Source of the DNA: Bdellovibrionaceae bacterium UBA2339 | Lineage (GTDB): Bacteria; Bdellovibrionota; Bdellovibrionia; Bdellovibrionales; JAMPXM01 | NCBI GenBank assembly: GCA_002344785.1 | Contig: DDUL01000067.1 | Location: 1 to 48,259, forward strand | DNA: 48,259 bases | Reading direction: 5' to 3' | In this document: in pieces, positions 17,761-25,617 of the stretch | How positions within the stretch are numbered: position 1 is the stretch's first letter | Layout: each line of letters starts with the position of its first letter | Notes under the pieces: generated by a model | Databases searched by the model: none | What the model was told of the DNA's origin: nothing | What the model saw: the letters and a program-made list of their open reading frames with translations, nothing else | Program-made: the position numbers and the translations under genes

Positions 17761-18921
17761 TCAGAGGCTGGGCGTCGCAGACATGCCGTCGAGCGCTGCC
17801 GCTCGCGAGACGCAACCCATCGTGCGATCGCGAAACTCTTCCCAAGTTCCCGCACGAATGTGGGCGCGCGCTTTGGTCATCAACGCAAAGTAGAAGTGCA
17901 AGTTGTGGATGGTGTTGAGTCGTGCCGACAAAATCTCGTCGCTCATAAACAAGTGCCGAAGGTAAGCGCGCGAATAATTCGAGCAGGTGTAGCAATCGCA
18001 GTCCGGATCCAGCGGACGCGGATCTTCGCGATACTCGGTGCGCTTGATCGAGACTTTTCCCGACCATGTGTAAAGCGTGCCATTGCGAGCCGAGCGAGTC
18101 GGCAAAACGCAGTCAAACATGTCGATGCCGTTGTCGATGGCGATCAGCAGGTCAAGCGGCGTGCCCACACCCATCAGGTAGCGTGGCTTTTGGCGCGGCA
18201 ATCGAGGCGCCACATCGGGGAGCAGTTTGTGCATCAGCTCAATCGGCTCGCCCACCGAAAATCCACCCAGGGCATAGCCCGGCAGATCCACCTCGCAAGT
18301 CATCTCCATCGACTTCAATCGCGATTCCAAATCCAAGCCACCTTGGACAATTCCAAACAGCAAACTCTCCGGCCGAGTCATCGCCGCCTTGGATCGCTTC
18401 AGCCAGCGGATCGTCAGCTCCATCGACTTCTGAATTTGCTCAGGCGTCGCGGGATACTGCAGGCACTCATCAAAGGCCATGATGATGTCGCTACCCAAAT
18501 CCATTTGAATTTGCATGGAAGTCTCAGGCGATAAAAAGTGCTTCGCGCCATCTAAGTGCGAGCGAAACTCAACACCCTCTTCGGTGAGCTTGCGAAGCCC
18601 ACTGAGCGAGAACACCTGAAAGCCACCGCTATCGGTGAGAATGGGGCCCGACCAATTCATGAACTTGTGCAGACCACCCAACTTCGCGATGGTCTTTTCC
18701 CCAGGCCGCAGATGCAAATGATAGGTGTTACCCAGCACCACCTGGCAACCGGACGCCTTGAGTTCTTCGGGCGTCATCGCCTTAACCGTGGCCTTCGTGC
18801 CGACGGCCATGAACACCGGCGTTTCGATGGGCCCATGATACGTTTGCAATCGCCCGGCACGCGCGTGTCCGACTTCTCCCAATAACTCAAAATGTCCCAG
18901 GGGCTTAGCTGTGATCGACAT
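17761..18921 (-). CDS. tgt: queuine/preQ1 tRNA-guanine transglycosylase
   Basis: Tgt exchanges guanine-34 of GUN-anticodon tRNAs for preQ1, committing them to queuosine. From the ATG at 18921 the protein is 386 residues, normal for bacterial Tgt; the frame runs further upstream without a good start. Motifs seen are DSGGFQVFSLSG with the catalytic region, FGIVQGG, ALGGFSVGEP, MGVGTPLDLL and the zinc site CDCYTC with a downstream His. It precedes yajC by 265 bases. A terminator-like hairpin lies in its leader at 18983-19006. Confidence 0.95.
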   Translation of the reverse strand: MSITAKPLGHFELLGEVGHARAGRLQTYHGPIETPVFMAVGTKATVKAMTPEELKASGCQVVLGNTYHLHLRPGEKTIAKLGGLHKFMNWSGPILTDSGGFQVFSLSGLRKLTEEGVEFRSHLDGAKHFLSPETSMQIQMDLGSDIIMAFDECLQYPATPEQIQKSMELTIRWLKRSKAAMTRPESLLFGIVQGGLDLESRLKSMEMTCEVDLPGYALGGFSVGEPIELMHKLLPDVAPRLPRQKPRYLMGVGTPLDLLIAIDNGIDMFDCVLPTRSARNGTLYTWSGKVSIKRTEYREDPRPLDPDCDCYTCSNYSRAYLRHLFMSDEILSARLNTIHNLHFYFALMTKARAHIRAGTWEEFRDRTMGCVSRAAALDGMSATPSL

Positions 18922-18982
18922 GAATGCCCTGCGATTTAACAGCGGCCCGCCGTCGACGCAATTTAATCCTGGTGGCACGAAA

Positions 18983-19006
18983 AGGCCTCGGATCAGCACG
19001 AGGCCT
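18983..19006 (-). terminator. terminator-like hairpin in the tgt leader
   Basis: A perfect 8-bp stem AGGCCTCG / CGAGGCCT with an 8-base loop is followed on the minus strand by TTTTCG. It lies about 62 bases before the tgt start, in the direction of tgt transcription. It could end an upstream minus-strand transcript or act as an attenuator for tgt. The U-run is short, so termination strength is uncertain. Confidence 0.45.
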
Positions 19007-19144
19007 CGGCGTCTTTCCAAGTCGCCAACGACGCATTTGGGGTGCCTTTGGCCTCGACCTGAATGCAATGAGAATGGGCGGCATAAAGTGGGCGTCAGAA
19101 TCGATATGGACGGCCGTGAGGGCCAATTCCATAAACTTTAGAAA

Positions 19145-19164
19145 GGATTGACGCCCGCGCGGGC
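19145..19164 (+). promoter_or_regulatory. shared intergenic motif, copy 2
   Basis: GGATTGACGCCC-GCGC-GGGC matches the copy at 9755-9774 in 17 of 20 bases, with the GCCC-N4-GGGC palindrome kept in both. It is 124 bases before the start of the plus-strand gene at 19288. Confidence 0.35.
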
Positions 19165-19287
19165 TGTTTGTCGAGGCCGCTAACCGTCACCGTCACCCTG
19201 AACGTCTTACGAGACAGATGACGCCAAGGCCTTCGAGGCCGGGGCGCTCGAAAGAAGATGAACGGAAGCCTTCACAAAGGAGTCCCC

Positions 19288-19644
19288 ATGAACCAACAAC
19301 TCACGAACTCGCGACGTCCTCTGGCTCGACGCCTGTTGCAAGCGATCATTGTGGGTGTGCTGCTGATCTTCGGCGCGCCCGATGAAGCCGCCGCATGGGG
19401 CATCGACGTCACAGCGAATTTTGGCGCGGGCCTTGAGCGCGGCAACATCGAGGAATTGAGCCTTGAGTCCGAAGCTGAAGCGGTTGAGGTCGAGCTGGTG
19501 TCGAAGGAACGACTGCGACAGTATGCTCGCGTGAACGAAACTGAACTTGAAGCTGAAGCTCGCCGAATGTTCGTCGAAGCCGATCTCGCTCGCGGCCAAA
19601 TGCCGGAACGTGAGGTCGCAACACAAATCGCCGAACACCGATGA
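19288..19644 (+). CDS. small exported protein, unknown
   Basis: The 118-residue protein starts at an ATG with AAAGGAG five bases upstream; the frame runs ten codons further without a better start. An arginine-rich n-region, a hydrophobic stretch (AIIVGVLLIFG) and EAAAWG suggest a signal peptide cut near residue 37. The mature part is short, acidic and helical (many Glu/Leu/Arg residues), so a coiled-coil or chaperone-like periplasmic protein is possible. No family was recognised. A strong terminator follows 118 bases after the stop. Confidence 0.65.
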   Translation: MNQQLTNSRRPLARRLLQAIIVGVLLIFGAPDEAAAWGIDVTANFGAGLERGNIEELSLESEAEAVEVELVSKERLRQYARVNETELEAEARRMFVEADLARGQMPEREVATQIAEHR

Positions 19645-19762
19645 CGGAGTGAAAGCTTGAGTTCATGTCGGCGCGGATGGATTCGCGCCCTCGGAAAATC
19701 AGGAAGATGGCGAAGTCGAAAATCTTGAAACGAAAATCAGGTCGTGACCACCTGGAGTTCCT

Positions 19763-19792
19763 AAAACCCCGCTGCCTTCACAGCGGGGTTTT
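19763..19792. terminator. bidirectional rho-independent terminator
   Basis: A perfect 12-bp stem AAAACCCCGCTG / CAGCGGGGTTTT with a 6-base loop is followed by TTCTT on the plus strand. It terminates the plus-strand gene at 19288. Read from the minus strand it also has a T-run, and it overlaps the last codons of the diiron protein gene. Confidence 0.92.
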
Positions 19793-20413
19793 TTCTTGAG
19801 TCGTGTCGATCGTGCTGTTCTCAGGGGGCGGCCAGAGCGGCAAATAGCGACTCAAAATGTGGGACTGGCACCGACGGCGAAAGAAGGCTTCATGCTCGCG
19901 TTCGACCTCCGCCATTCGCAGTAGCTCAGGGACCATCGTCTCGTGTCCCGCAGCCTTCGCACAATGCGCAGCTCGCACATACTCGCCGACATTCGTGCTC
20001 TCCAACCAGCCAGCGCCGAACATCGCCACGTACCAACTTCCCCACAGCGGTCGAGTCCACACGCAAAGTCTCCAGATCACATGGCCAATCAGCCCCATGA
20101 TTCGCTCGCGGCTGGGTCTCGGTCCGGCGCCGAGAAGTTGCAGCATGTGGGCGACACATTGTCGATGCTCCATCTCTTCGCGCTGAATGCGACGGATTTC
20201 GCGATAGTCCTCAGCGTGCTCGGGCGCGCTGAGACTTCGCGCATGTCCTTCGTAGGCATGCGCAGCGGCCAATTCACCGGCGTGCGCACTTTGTAGAAGC
20301 TTGATGAGCGGCTGAGTGAACTGCTCCGAGTTTTGGCCAATGTTTTGGCCAGCCTGTTGCCCGGCCTCTCGCTTCGCGCCTTGGGCTTGAGCGGTGTTGG
20401 CTTCGGTCTGCAT
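19778..20413 (-). CDS. COQ7/ferritin-like diiron protein
   Basis: This 211-residue protein has a Gln/Ala-rich N-terminus (1-33) and a four-helix-bundle pattern with two ExxH motifs, E80-M-E-H83 and E171-R-E-H174. Further likely iron ligands are Glu47 and Glu138 or Glu144. This layout fits the COQ7/demethoxyubiquinone hydroxylase and rubrerythrin-like superfamily, which use two irons for oxidation chemistry. A hydrophobic stretch at about 108-135 may touch the membrane. The ATG has AAGGAG seven bases upstream. Its last codons lie inside the terminator at 19763-19792. Whether it hydroxylates a quinone is not shown here. Confidence 0.7.
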   Translation of the reverse strand: MQTEANTAQAQGAKREAGQQAGQNIGQNSEQFTQPLIKLLQSAHAGELAAAHAYEGHARSLSAPEHAEDYREIRRIQREEMEHRQCVAHMLQLLGAGPRPSRERIMGLIGHVIWRLCVWTRPLWGSWYVAMFGAGWLESTNVGEYVRAAHCAKAAGHETMVPELLRMAEVEREHEAFFRRRCQSHILSRYLPLWPPPENSTIDTTQEKTPL

Positions 20414-20473
20414 GATGAGTCTCCTTGACCGCAAGTGGGCCTCGCCACTTTAGCCGATCCGCCTCAGGCGCCC

Positions 20474-21544
20474 TTATCGATCACTCGATCCGCGCTCCCA
20501 AATTGACGAATGTCCATAGCTAAAGAGGCGATACTCACGGCTCATCGCCCAACGATAGGCACGCTTCACTTTTTCGAGATCCCCTGCAAAGCTCGCCACC
20601 AGCGCCAAAAGCGTGGATTTGGGTTGGTGGAAATTGGTGATGAGAAGATCCACTTCTCGCCACGCCGAACCCGGCACCAGCATGAGGCGAGTCTCGCCGT
20701 GCAGATCTGGCCACGCCTGATTCTCATATCCAGAAACGCAGCTTAAAATTCCATCTTGCGCGGCACTTTCCAAAGTCCGGGCCACCGTCGTACCCAGGGC
20801 CACGACACGTCCATTTCGTCGACGCGTTTCTGCGATCGCCTCGCGAGTCGCGCCCGGCACATGCACAAACTCCGCATGCATGATGTGCTGATCCAGAGTG
20901 GGTGCCGTTATTGGAAGAAAAGTTCCAAGCCCGACATGCAAAGTGACCTCGGCCACTCGCACGCCTCGAGCCTTGAGCTGCGACAAGAATTCTGCATCAT
21001 AGTGAAAGCTGGCGGTGGGCGCGGCAAGGCTACCTGGCACTTTCGCCCACGCGGTCTGATAGTCACTCGCGTCGCTTTGCCGATTGCGGCGCTCGCCGCG
21101 GGCTTTTTGAATGTAAGGCGGAAGCGGCAGCTCGGCGTGTGCGGCAAAAAACTGCTCATCGAGAGTTTGCGAAGCTCTGAGAGTTTGCGGGCGGCCACGT
21201 TCGACAAGGCTGAAGCTGACGTCACCCACGCTTTGCGACTGTCCCGGTTTCCAACGCGAGGCCGGACAGAGGACTTCCCAATCCGTAGCCTCGGCGTTGC
21301 GTGGCCGAAGGAACAAAACCTCCAAGCCTTGGTCGGTGACGAGTCGTCGCCGTAGCACAAGCGTGTTGTTGATCACCCATAGATCGCCAGGTCTGAACAT
21401 GTCGAGGAGCTGGGCTTTGGTGATTTCCTGGGGCTCAGACGTTCGCGCCGCTGGCACAAACATCAAACGCGAGTCGCGAACGGGCTCCGTCGCGACCAAA
21501 TGCTCGGGGTAATCAAAATCAAGATCGTCGAGCGATAGGCGCAT
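20474..21544 (-). CDS. queA: S-adenosylmethionine:tRNA ribosyltransferase-isomerase
   Basis: QueA transfers and isomerises the ribosyl part of SAM onto preQ1-modified tRNA to form epoxyqueuosine, the step after Tgt. From the ATG at 21544 the protein is 356 residues, normal length, starting MRLSLDDLDFDYPEHLVA. Other signatures are GDLWVINNT, ASFHYDAEFL, VTLHVGLGTF and TNFHQPKSTLLALVAS. An upstream extension of the frame lacks family similarity. Unlike the common queA-tgt order, 1.5 kb with two other genes separate it from tgt. Confidence 0.95.
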   Translation of the reverse strand: MRLSLDDLDFDYPEHLVATEPVRDSRLMFVPAARTSEPQEITKAQLLDMFRPGDLWVINNTLVLRRRLVTDQGLEVLFLRPRNAEATDWEVLCPASRWKPGQSQSVGDVSFSLVERGRPQTLRASQTLDEQFFAAHAELPLPPYIQKARGERRNRQSDASDYQTAWAKVPGSLAAPTASFHYDAEFLSQLKARGVRVAEVTLHVGLGTFLPITAPTLDQHIMHAEFVHVPGATREAIAETRRRNGRVVALGTTVARTLESAAQDGILSCVSGYENQAWPDLHGETRLMLVPGSAWREVDLLITNFHQPKSTLLALVASFAGDLEKVKRAYRWAMSREYRLFSYGHSSIWERGSSDR

Positions 21545-21748
21545 GCCAACCTTTTCGAGCTGGCACTTGGGAGTGGTCAAAACATTTCCTGTGGACTCGT
21601 AAAAATTGAATCGCCTGCAGCCCTCGAGCGCACCCGGCGCAGACGAAAAAAAATCCGCGCCGAACTTTCGCTCGACGCGGCCACCCACCACCAACCCTGA
21701 CCGGGCCACCACAACCCGTCTGGGGACTCTCTTAGATTTTCACATCAC

Positions 21749-21895
21749 TCAAAGGCTACGCTTGTTGCGCGCCTTGAGCGGGATCGGCTGAGCCGGTCGA
21801 TGCACGGCCTCGCCTCGCGCCGTCAGCAGAATCAGCCCGAGGCCCAAGAGCCCGAAGCTAGTTCCCGAACCTATGAGCAATACCAGCTCGCTCAT
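21749..21895 (-). CDS. small single-pass membrane protein
   Basis: This 48-residue frame starts at an ATG that overlaps the stop of the gene before it as ATGA, with GGAGGG upstream inside that gene. Residues 4-25 form one hydrophobic, glycine-rich helix (LVLLIGSG, GLLGLGLILL), and the C-terminus is basic (KARNKRSL). No homolog was recognised. The overlap, ribosome site and clear TM segment favour a real gene over chance. Confidence 0.5.
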   Translation of the reverse strand: MSELVLLIGSGTSFGLLGLGLILLTARGEAVHRPAQPIPLKARNKRSL

Positions 21896-22065
21896 GCCAC
21901 CCTCCGTAGTTCAGCTTCAAGTTCGCTCAAGGCCCGCGCGATTTCCTCGTACATGAGTCTTCGCGTTCGGGGATGCGATTCGGTTCGTAAACGACCCCTT
22001 GGGTCGAGAAGCGGCCGAAGTCGCGCCAATTGGGCCTGAACTTCCTTTAACCTTTGCCGACTCAT
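21892..22065 (-). CDS. small Arg/Leu-rich helical protein
   Basis: The 57-residue protein begins at an ATG preceded by AGGAGCGAG. It is rich in Arg, Leu and Glu and is predicted to be two short amphipathic helices around a PRGRLRTESHPR turn, like a small coiled-coil or nucleic-acid-associated protein. Its stop overlaps the start of the small membrane protein gene, so the pair is coupled. No family was recognised. Confidence 0.5.
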   Translation of the reverse strand: MSRQRLKEVQAQLARLRPLLDPRGRLRTESHPRTRRLMYEEIARALSELEAELRRVA

Positions 22066-22271
22066 CACTCGCTCCTTGAGCTATTGCCTGGGGCCAGCCG
22101 CCTCGAGGCACGCAGAGAAGTCCGCCTTCTCTCTTCGCCCAGGCGTCCTTGCCCGAGCTCCTGCACTTAAGACGCAACAGACTCGCCCATCGGTTAGTGC
22201 GCCGGAATCGGAGAGAATTTTAGCCAATTCGCCCTCAAATTCAGCAAGTCACGGGCGAGTCACTGGCTTTC

Positions 22272-22300
22272 TTGACAGGGATGAGGCTTTTAGCTGAAAT
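22272..22300 (+). promoter_or_regulatory. sigma-70 promoter of tRNA-Leu
   Basis: A perfect -35 TTGACA (22272-22277) and a -10 TGAAAT (22295-22300) are separated by exactly 17 bases. Transcription would start near 22307, about 17 bases before the tRNA. The bases after the -10 (ACGCCCC) are GC-rich, as in stringently controlled stable-RNA promoters. Confidence 0.8.
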
Positions 22301-22323
22301 ACGCCCCTCACCTCCCATCAAGT

Positions 22324-22410
22324 GCGCGAGTGGCGAAATTGGTAGACGCACCAGCTTGAGGGGCTGGCGCCCGAAAGGGCATGGTGGTTCAAGTCCACTC
22401 TCGCGCACCA
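22324..22410 (+). tRNA. tRNA-Leu, anticodon GAG
   Basis: This is an 87-base class II tRNA. The acceptor arms GCGCGAG and CTCGCGC pair fully. The anticodon stem CCAGC/GCTGG encloses TTGAGGG with anticodon GAG at 22358-22360. A long variable arm (CGCCCGAAAGGGC) and a T-arm with TTCAAGT are present, and the 3' CCA is encoded. It reads CUC/CUU leucine codons. A T-run follows directly. Confidence 0.97.
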
Positions 22411-22499
22411 ATTTTTTTGGGATCTTCTTTGCCCATCAAGTCACGGCCTTTCCTGCGCTGCATAGTGAAATGCCCCGGCGGCAAACCCACACTGAAAAG

Positions 22500-24398
22500 A
22501 TGATCTTTCGAAAGCTTGTGAAGCGAATCACGCCTTGGTTCAGCGTGACTGAACTCGCTTCCCGCTTTTTAGCGGGCGCTCGCCAATGGCGGAGCTTTCC
22601 TGCCCGCGAGCGGTGGCTCATCTTGCGTCCGCTGATCGTTGCGATCTTCTTGATTGCGGCGGCTGTGGTTTCAGGAGCTGTGCCTTCGCCAAAAGTCGAC
22701 GCCTTGGCGACTTTCTATGACCCAGATCCCAATGCCCGAGGTGTAAAGTTCGTGGATCGCGCCGCCGAGTGGGGCGTTCGCCATCTCGTCTTCCCGCCCG
22801 TCGCCGATGGGCGAAGTGATTTTGAGGTCGCTCGAGGTGTTGCCACCGTCGTCATCGAAGACCTCAACAATGATGGTTGGATGGATTTGATCTTTAGCGC
22901 TGGCCGCAATCAGGTCGCCGTCCATGTTTACCTCAACTTGCAAGGTCGCGGGTTTTCGAAATTTGAGCATCCGAGCTTCGTGAATGAGTTTCGAACCTCG
23001 AGCTATCTCCCCAATCGCCGGCGCCGCGTGCGCGGCTATGCCACGGGCATCAGCGTGTTTGATGTCGATGGCGACGGACACAAGGACATTGTCGAGTCCT
23101 CGCTCAGAGGCTGTGTTCGAGTACTCTTTAATCGCAACATGAATTTTGAAGTCGGCGAGGCCGATCGCTATGGCGGCAAAACCTGCGGCATCTTTTTGTC
23201 ATCGAATTTTGGCGATCTCGATGGCGATGGACGACTCGATTTGCTGGTGCATCCGCAGTCCAATCGCTCCGTCAAAATTGATGAGGCCTATCGAACCAAT
23301 CGCGTGCTGCTCAATAAGCCAGAAGGTCTCATCGAGGCCACAGCGCAAATCTTTCCGCCCAACTCCGACTACACTTGGGGCTCACTGCTCACTTACTACC
23401 GACCTTTGAATCAAAGTGCCGAGGGAAAATCGCGACGCGGGCCCGACCTCTATTTGATCAATGATTTTCGCCGCCCTCGCTTTTATCGCTGGACGCAAAA
23501 AGGCTATAAGGACACTTTCGGGCGCGTGGTGCCCGGCTTTTTAGTCCACGGGCAAATGGGTGGCGACACCGCAGATCTTTATGGCGAAAACGAAACTTGG
23601 TACTACGTCTCCAACATCACGCGGCCCGGATCTTACCAAGGTTACAACTACCTTTTTCGCCCACCTCAAGACGGCATCAAGATGCAAGATGTGGCTCGAG
23701 AGCTGGGCGTCGATCGCTGCGGGTTCGGCTGGGGCGCAAAGTTCATCGATGTGAACAACGACGGGCGCAAAGACTTGGTTGTGACGAATGGCATTTCGCG
23801 CGGGCTTCCCGGTGTGACGCGCGAGTCTTGGTTTCTCTACATGCACGCGCTCTCCATTCCGGATTTCATCTACGACATCAACGGCACCAAACACTTTGCC
23901 GCCATGCGAATTCCCGGAAACATTTCAGGCTTTGAGAGAAATTGTCTCTTTTTGCAAAACGAAGACGGCAAGTTCACGGACATTGGCCCTGCCGCCGGCA
24001 TCGCCGACGATAACAACGGGCGAGGTGTGGCGATTGGGGATCTCAACAATGATGGGCGACTTGACGTGGTGATCGCCAACGCCAATGCGCCACCGCACAT
24101 CTACATGAATGAAACCAAGACAGAAGGTGGGTGGGTCGGGCTTCGCGTCGTGCGACCCCATGGCAAAAGCCCCGTTGGCCTTCTCGCCACTTTGCGGACC
24201 GACACCAACATGTACCGACACGAGCATTTCCCTGGAAATGGTTATGCCGGACAAAACGAGGATCGTATCCACTTTGCCTTTGGCCAGCAGCAGGTGCGGG
24301 AGCTGAAACTCCGACTTCCTTACGGTGCCAAGGAGTATGTGTTTAAGGCCGATAGTTTGAAGCTCAATCAATATCAAGATCTGGTGATTGATGAGTAA
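22500..24398 (+). CDS. UnbV-like FG-GAP/VCBS repeat protein with ASPIC domain (CRTAC1 family)
   Basis: I place the start at the ATG at 22500 (632 residues); an ATG at 22470 is equally weak in ribosome site. The open frame extends into the tRNA gene, which cannot be right. An N-terminal hydrophobic anchor (about 40-60) is followed by FG-GAP type calcium-binding repeats seen as DLNNDGWMDL, DVDGDGHKDI, DLDGDGRLDL, DVNNDGRKDL and DLNNDGRLDV. A C-terminal ASPIC/UnbV domain follows (GGWVGLRV to LVIDE). It is likely a periplasmic or surface beta-propeller. It overlaps the next gene by 8 bases. Homologs include the enediyne-cluster protein UnbV, whose function is unclear. Confidence 0.85.
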   Translation: MIFRKLVKRITPWFSVTELASRFLAGARQWRSFPARERWLILRPLIVAIFLIAAAVVSGAVPSPKVDALATFYDPDPNARGVKFVDRAAEWGVRHLVFPPVADGRSDFEVARGVATVVIEDLNNDGWMDLIFSAGRNQVAVHVYLNLQGRGFSKFEHPSFVNEFRTSSYLPNRRRRVRGYATGISVFDVDGDGHKDIVESSLRGCVRVLFNRNMNFEVGEADRYGGKTCGIFLSSNFGDLDGDGRLDLLVHPQSNRSVKIDEAYRTNRVLLNKPEGLIEATAQIFPPNSDYTWGSLLTYYRPLNQSAEGKSRRGPDLYLINDFRRPRFYRWTQKGYKDTFGRVVPGFLVHGQMGGDTADLYGENETWYYVSNITRPGSYQGYNYLFRPPQDGIKMQDVARELGVDRCGFGWGAKFIDVNNDGRKDLVVTNGISRGLPGVTRESWFLYMHALSIPDFIYDINGTKHFAAMRIPGNISGFERNCLFLQNEDGKFTDIGPAAGIADDNNGRGVAIGDLNNDGRLDVVIANANAPPHIYMNETKTEGGWVGLRVVRPHGKSPVGLLATLRTDTNMYRHEHFPGNGYAGQNEDRIHFAFGQQQVRELKLRLPYGAKEYVFKADSLKLNQYQDLVIDE

Positions 24399-25281
24399 GT
24401 TCTCTGGCTTTCCATCTTCAACTTGGATGACTCAACTTCGCCCGAAGTTACAAAGTGTCTTGAAGTCCATCGTCCATCCCCTGCCGGTTCGCATGCAGAT
24501 GCTGAGTCTTTCGGCCTACATATTGTTCGCCGACTTCGGCCTCACGCTTCGGCGATTCAATATGCAGGACTGGATGCTGGCATTGGCCGCTGGCCTTGCC
24601 ACGGAAGCCCTGCTCGCACGTCGCAGTTCGAAGCCCTTGCGCTTAAGTTCAGCCTTCATTTCAAGCTCAGCGATCTTTTTTCTTTTAGATTCACCCTACT
24701 GGTGGGCCGACCCTGTGCTGGCCGCCATCGCTGTGGTTCTCAAACGAAGCATCACGGATTTTCGCGGCGCCCATCATTTCAATCCGGCCAATCTCGCCCT
24801 GCTTTTTGGCATTGGCCTAGCGCCGATGATTTACACCTTGGATCCAACTCGGCTTCCGCATCGACAAGACTTATACCTTCTCATCGTGAGCCTTGGTGGC
24901 CTGACCGTGATCTTGGCGCGACGCTTTTGGCTGGCCGCGACTTATCTGTTGGGCTTCGTCGCTCTCTCCGCGATTTGGTCGGGACTCATGGGAGAAAACT
25001 TTTGGTATTCGATATTTCGAGTCCTCGGACCACTCAATCTGGTGTTTTGCTTCCACATGATCAGCGATCCGGTGACCTCTCCTGATGACCGAGGCGCTCA
25101 GATCCGATTGGGCCTAGCCCTTGCGACTGTCGATATGATTCTTCGCGAATTCTACATTTATCACTCGACACTTCTGGCGATGATTTCGATTGCGGCACTT
25201 CGAGGTGTTTGGTCGAACTGGCACTTCGCGGCCGCGGCCCAGCTTGGCTCAACCGCGCCGACGAAAGCGAGTGAAAATTAG
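24391..25281 (+). CDS. UnbU/RnfD/NqrB-like integral membrane protein
   Basis: The ATG at 24391 lies inside the end of the UnbV-like gene (ATGAGTAA), giving 296 residues with about eight hydrophobic helices. RnfD/NqrB-type signatures are seen: GAHHFNPANLALL and HMISDPVTSPDDRGAQIRLG. In Rnf and Nqr complexes this subunit binds flavin and carries ion-coupled electron flow. No other Rnf subunit is present here, so it matches the stand-alone UnbU group instead. The coupling to the UnbV-like gene reproduces the unbV-unbU pair of enediyne clusters. Function is unknown. It converges with the next gene by a 4-bp overlap. Confidence 0.78.
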   Translation: MSKFSGFPSSTWMTQLRPKLQSVLKSIVHPLPVRMQMLSLSAYILFADFGLTLRRFNMQDWMLALAAGLATEALLARRSSKPLRLSSAFISSSAIFFLLDSPYWWADPVLAAIAVVLKRSITDFRGAHHFNPANLALLFGIGLAPMIYTLDPTRLPHRQDLYLLIVSLGGLTVILARRFWLAATYLLGFVALSAIWSGLMGENFWYSIFRVLGPLNLVFCFHMISDPVTSPDDRGAQIRLGLALATVDMILREFYIYHSTLLAMISIAALRGVWSNWHFAAAAQLGSTAPTKASEN

Positions 25282-25604
25282 GGGCGCATGTAGGTGCGAA
25301 CAGTTTGCGGTCGACGCTCGTAGCGCATTTCACCTGTGCTCGGATCGAATGTCGGCACGGACTTCATCACGACGACTTCCATTTCGATGACGCTTGGGAG
25401 CAGCTCTTTGGGACGCTCGACTTGCTCCGAGTCGCGGGGGCTTGTCTCGGCACTCTTCGTGTCCGTCAGATCCGACACCACCGCAGAATGTGCGGGAGCT
25501 TGCACGGCCTGAATCAGCCAAATCCCCAGTGCCAAGAGGCCGATCACGAGAAAACGCGCGAGCCTCGAAGCGAGGACTCGCGCGCAATTCAGAGTCGGAA
25601 TCAT
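25278..25604 (-). CDS. small membrane-anchored or exported protein
   Basis: This 108-residue protein begins at the ATG at 25604, 13 bases after the deacetylase-like gene, with AAGGG ten bases upstream; an ATG at 25628 overlapping that gene is possible. A hydrophobic segment (about 15-36, FLVIGLLALGIWLIQA) is followed by an acidic, Pro-containing tail ending RRPQTVRTYMRP. No family was recognised. It is probably co-transcribed with the deacetylase-like gene. Confidence 0.6.
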   Translation of the reverse strand: MIPTLNCARVLASRLARFLVIGLLALGIWLIQAVQAPAHSAVVSDLTDTKSAETSPRDSEQVERPKELLPSVIEMEVVVMKSVPTFDPSTGEMRYERRPQTVRTYMRP

Positions 25605-25617
25605 CGACGTTGAACCC

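Larger units (their letters stand above)
18922..19287. other. divergent intergenic region
   Basis: This lies between tgt (minus) and a small exported-protein gene (plus). It contains the hairpin at 18983-19006 and, at 19145-19164, the second copy of GGATTGACGCCC-N4-GGGC. No supported ORF was found. A short inverted repeat AAGGCC-TTCGA-GGCC occurs near 19229. Confidence 0.5.

Noticed and set aside
22272..22499. N-terminal extension of the UnbV-like gene
   Set aside because: This part of the frame runs through the tRNA-Leu promoter and the tRNA itself.
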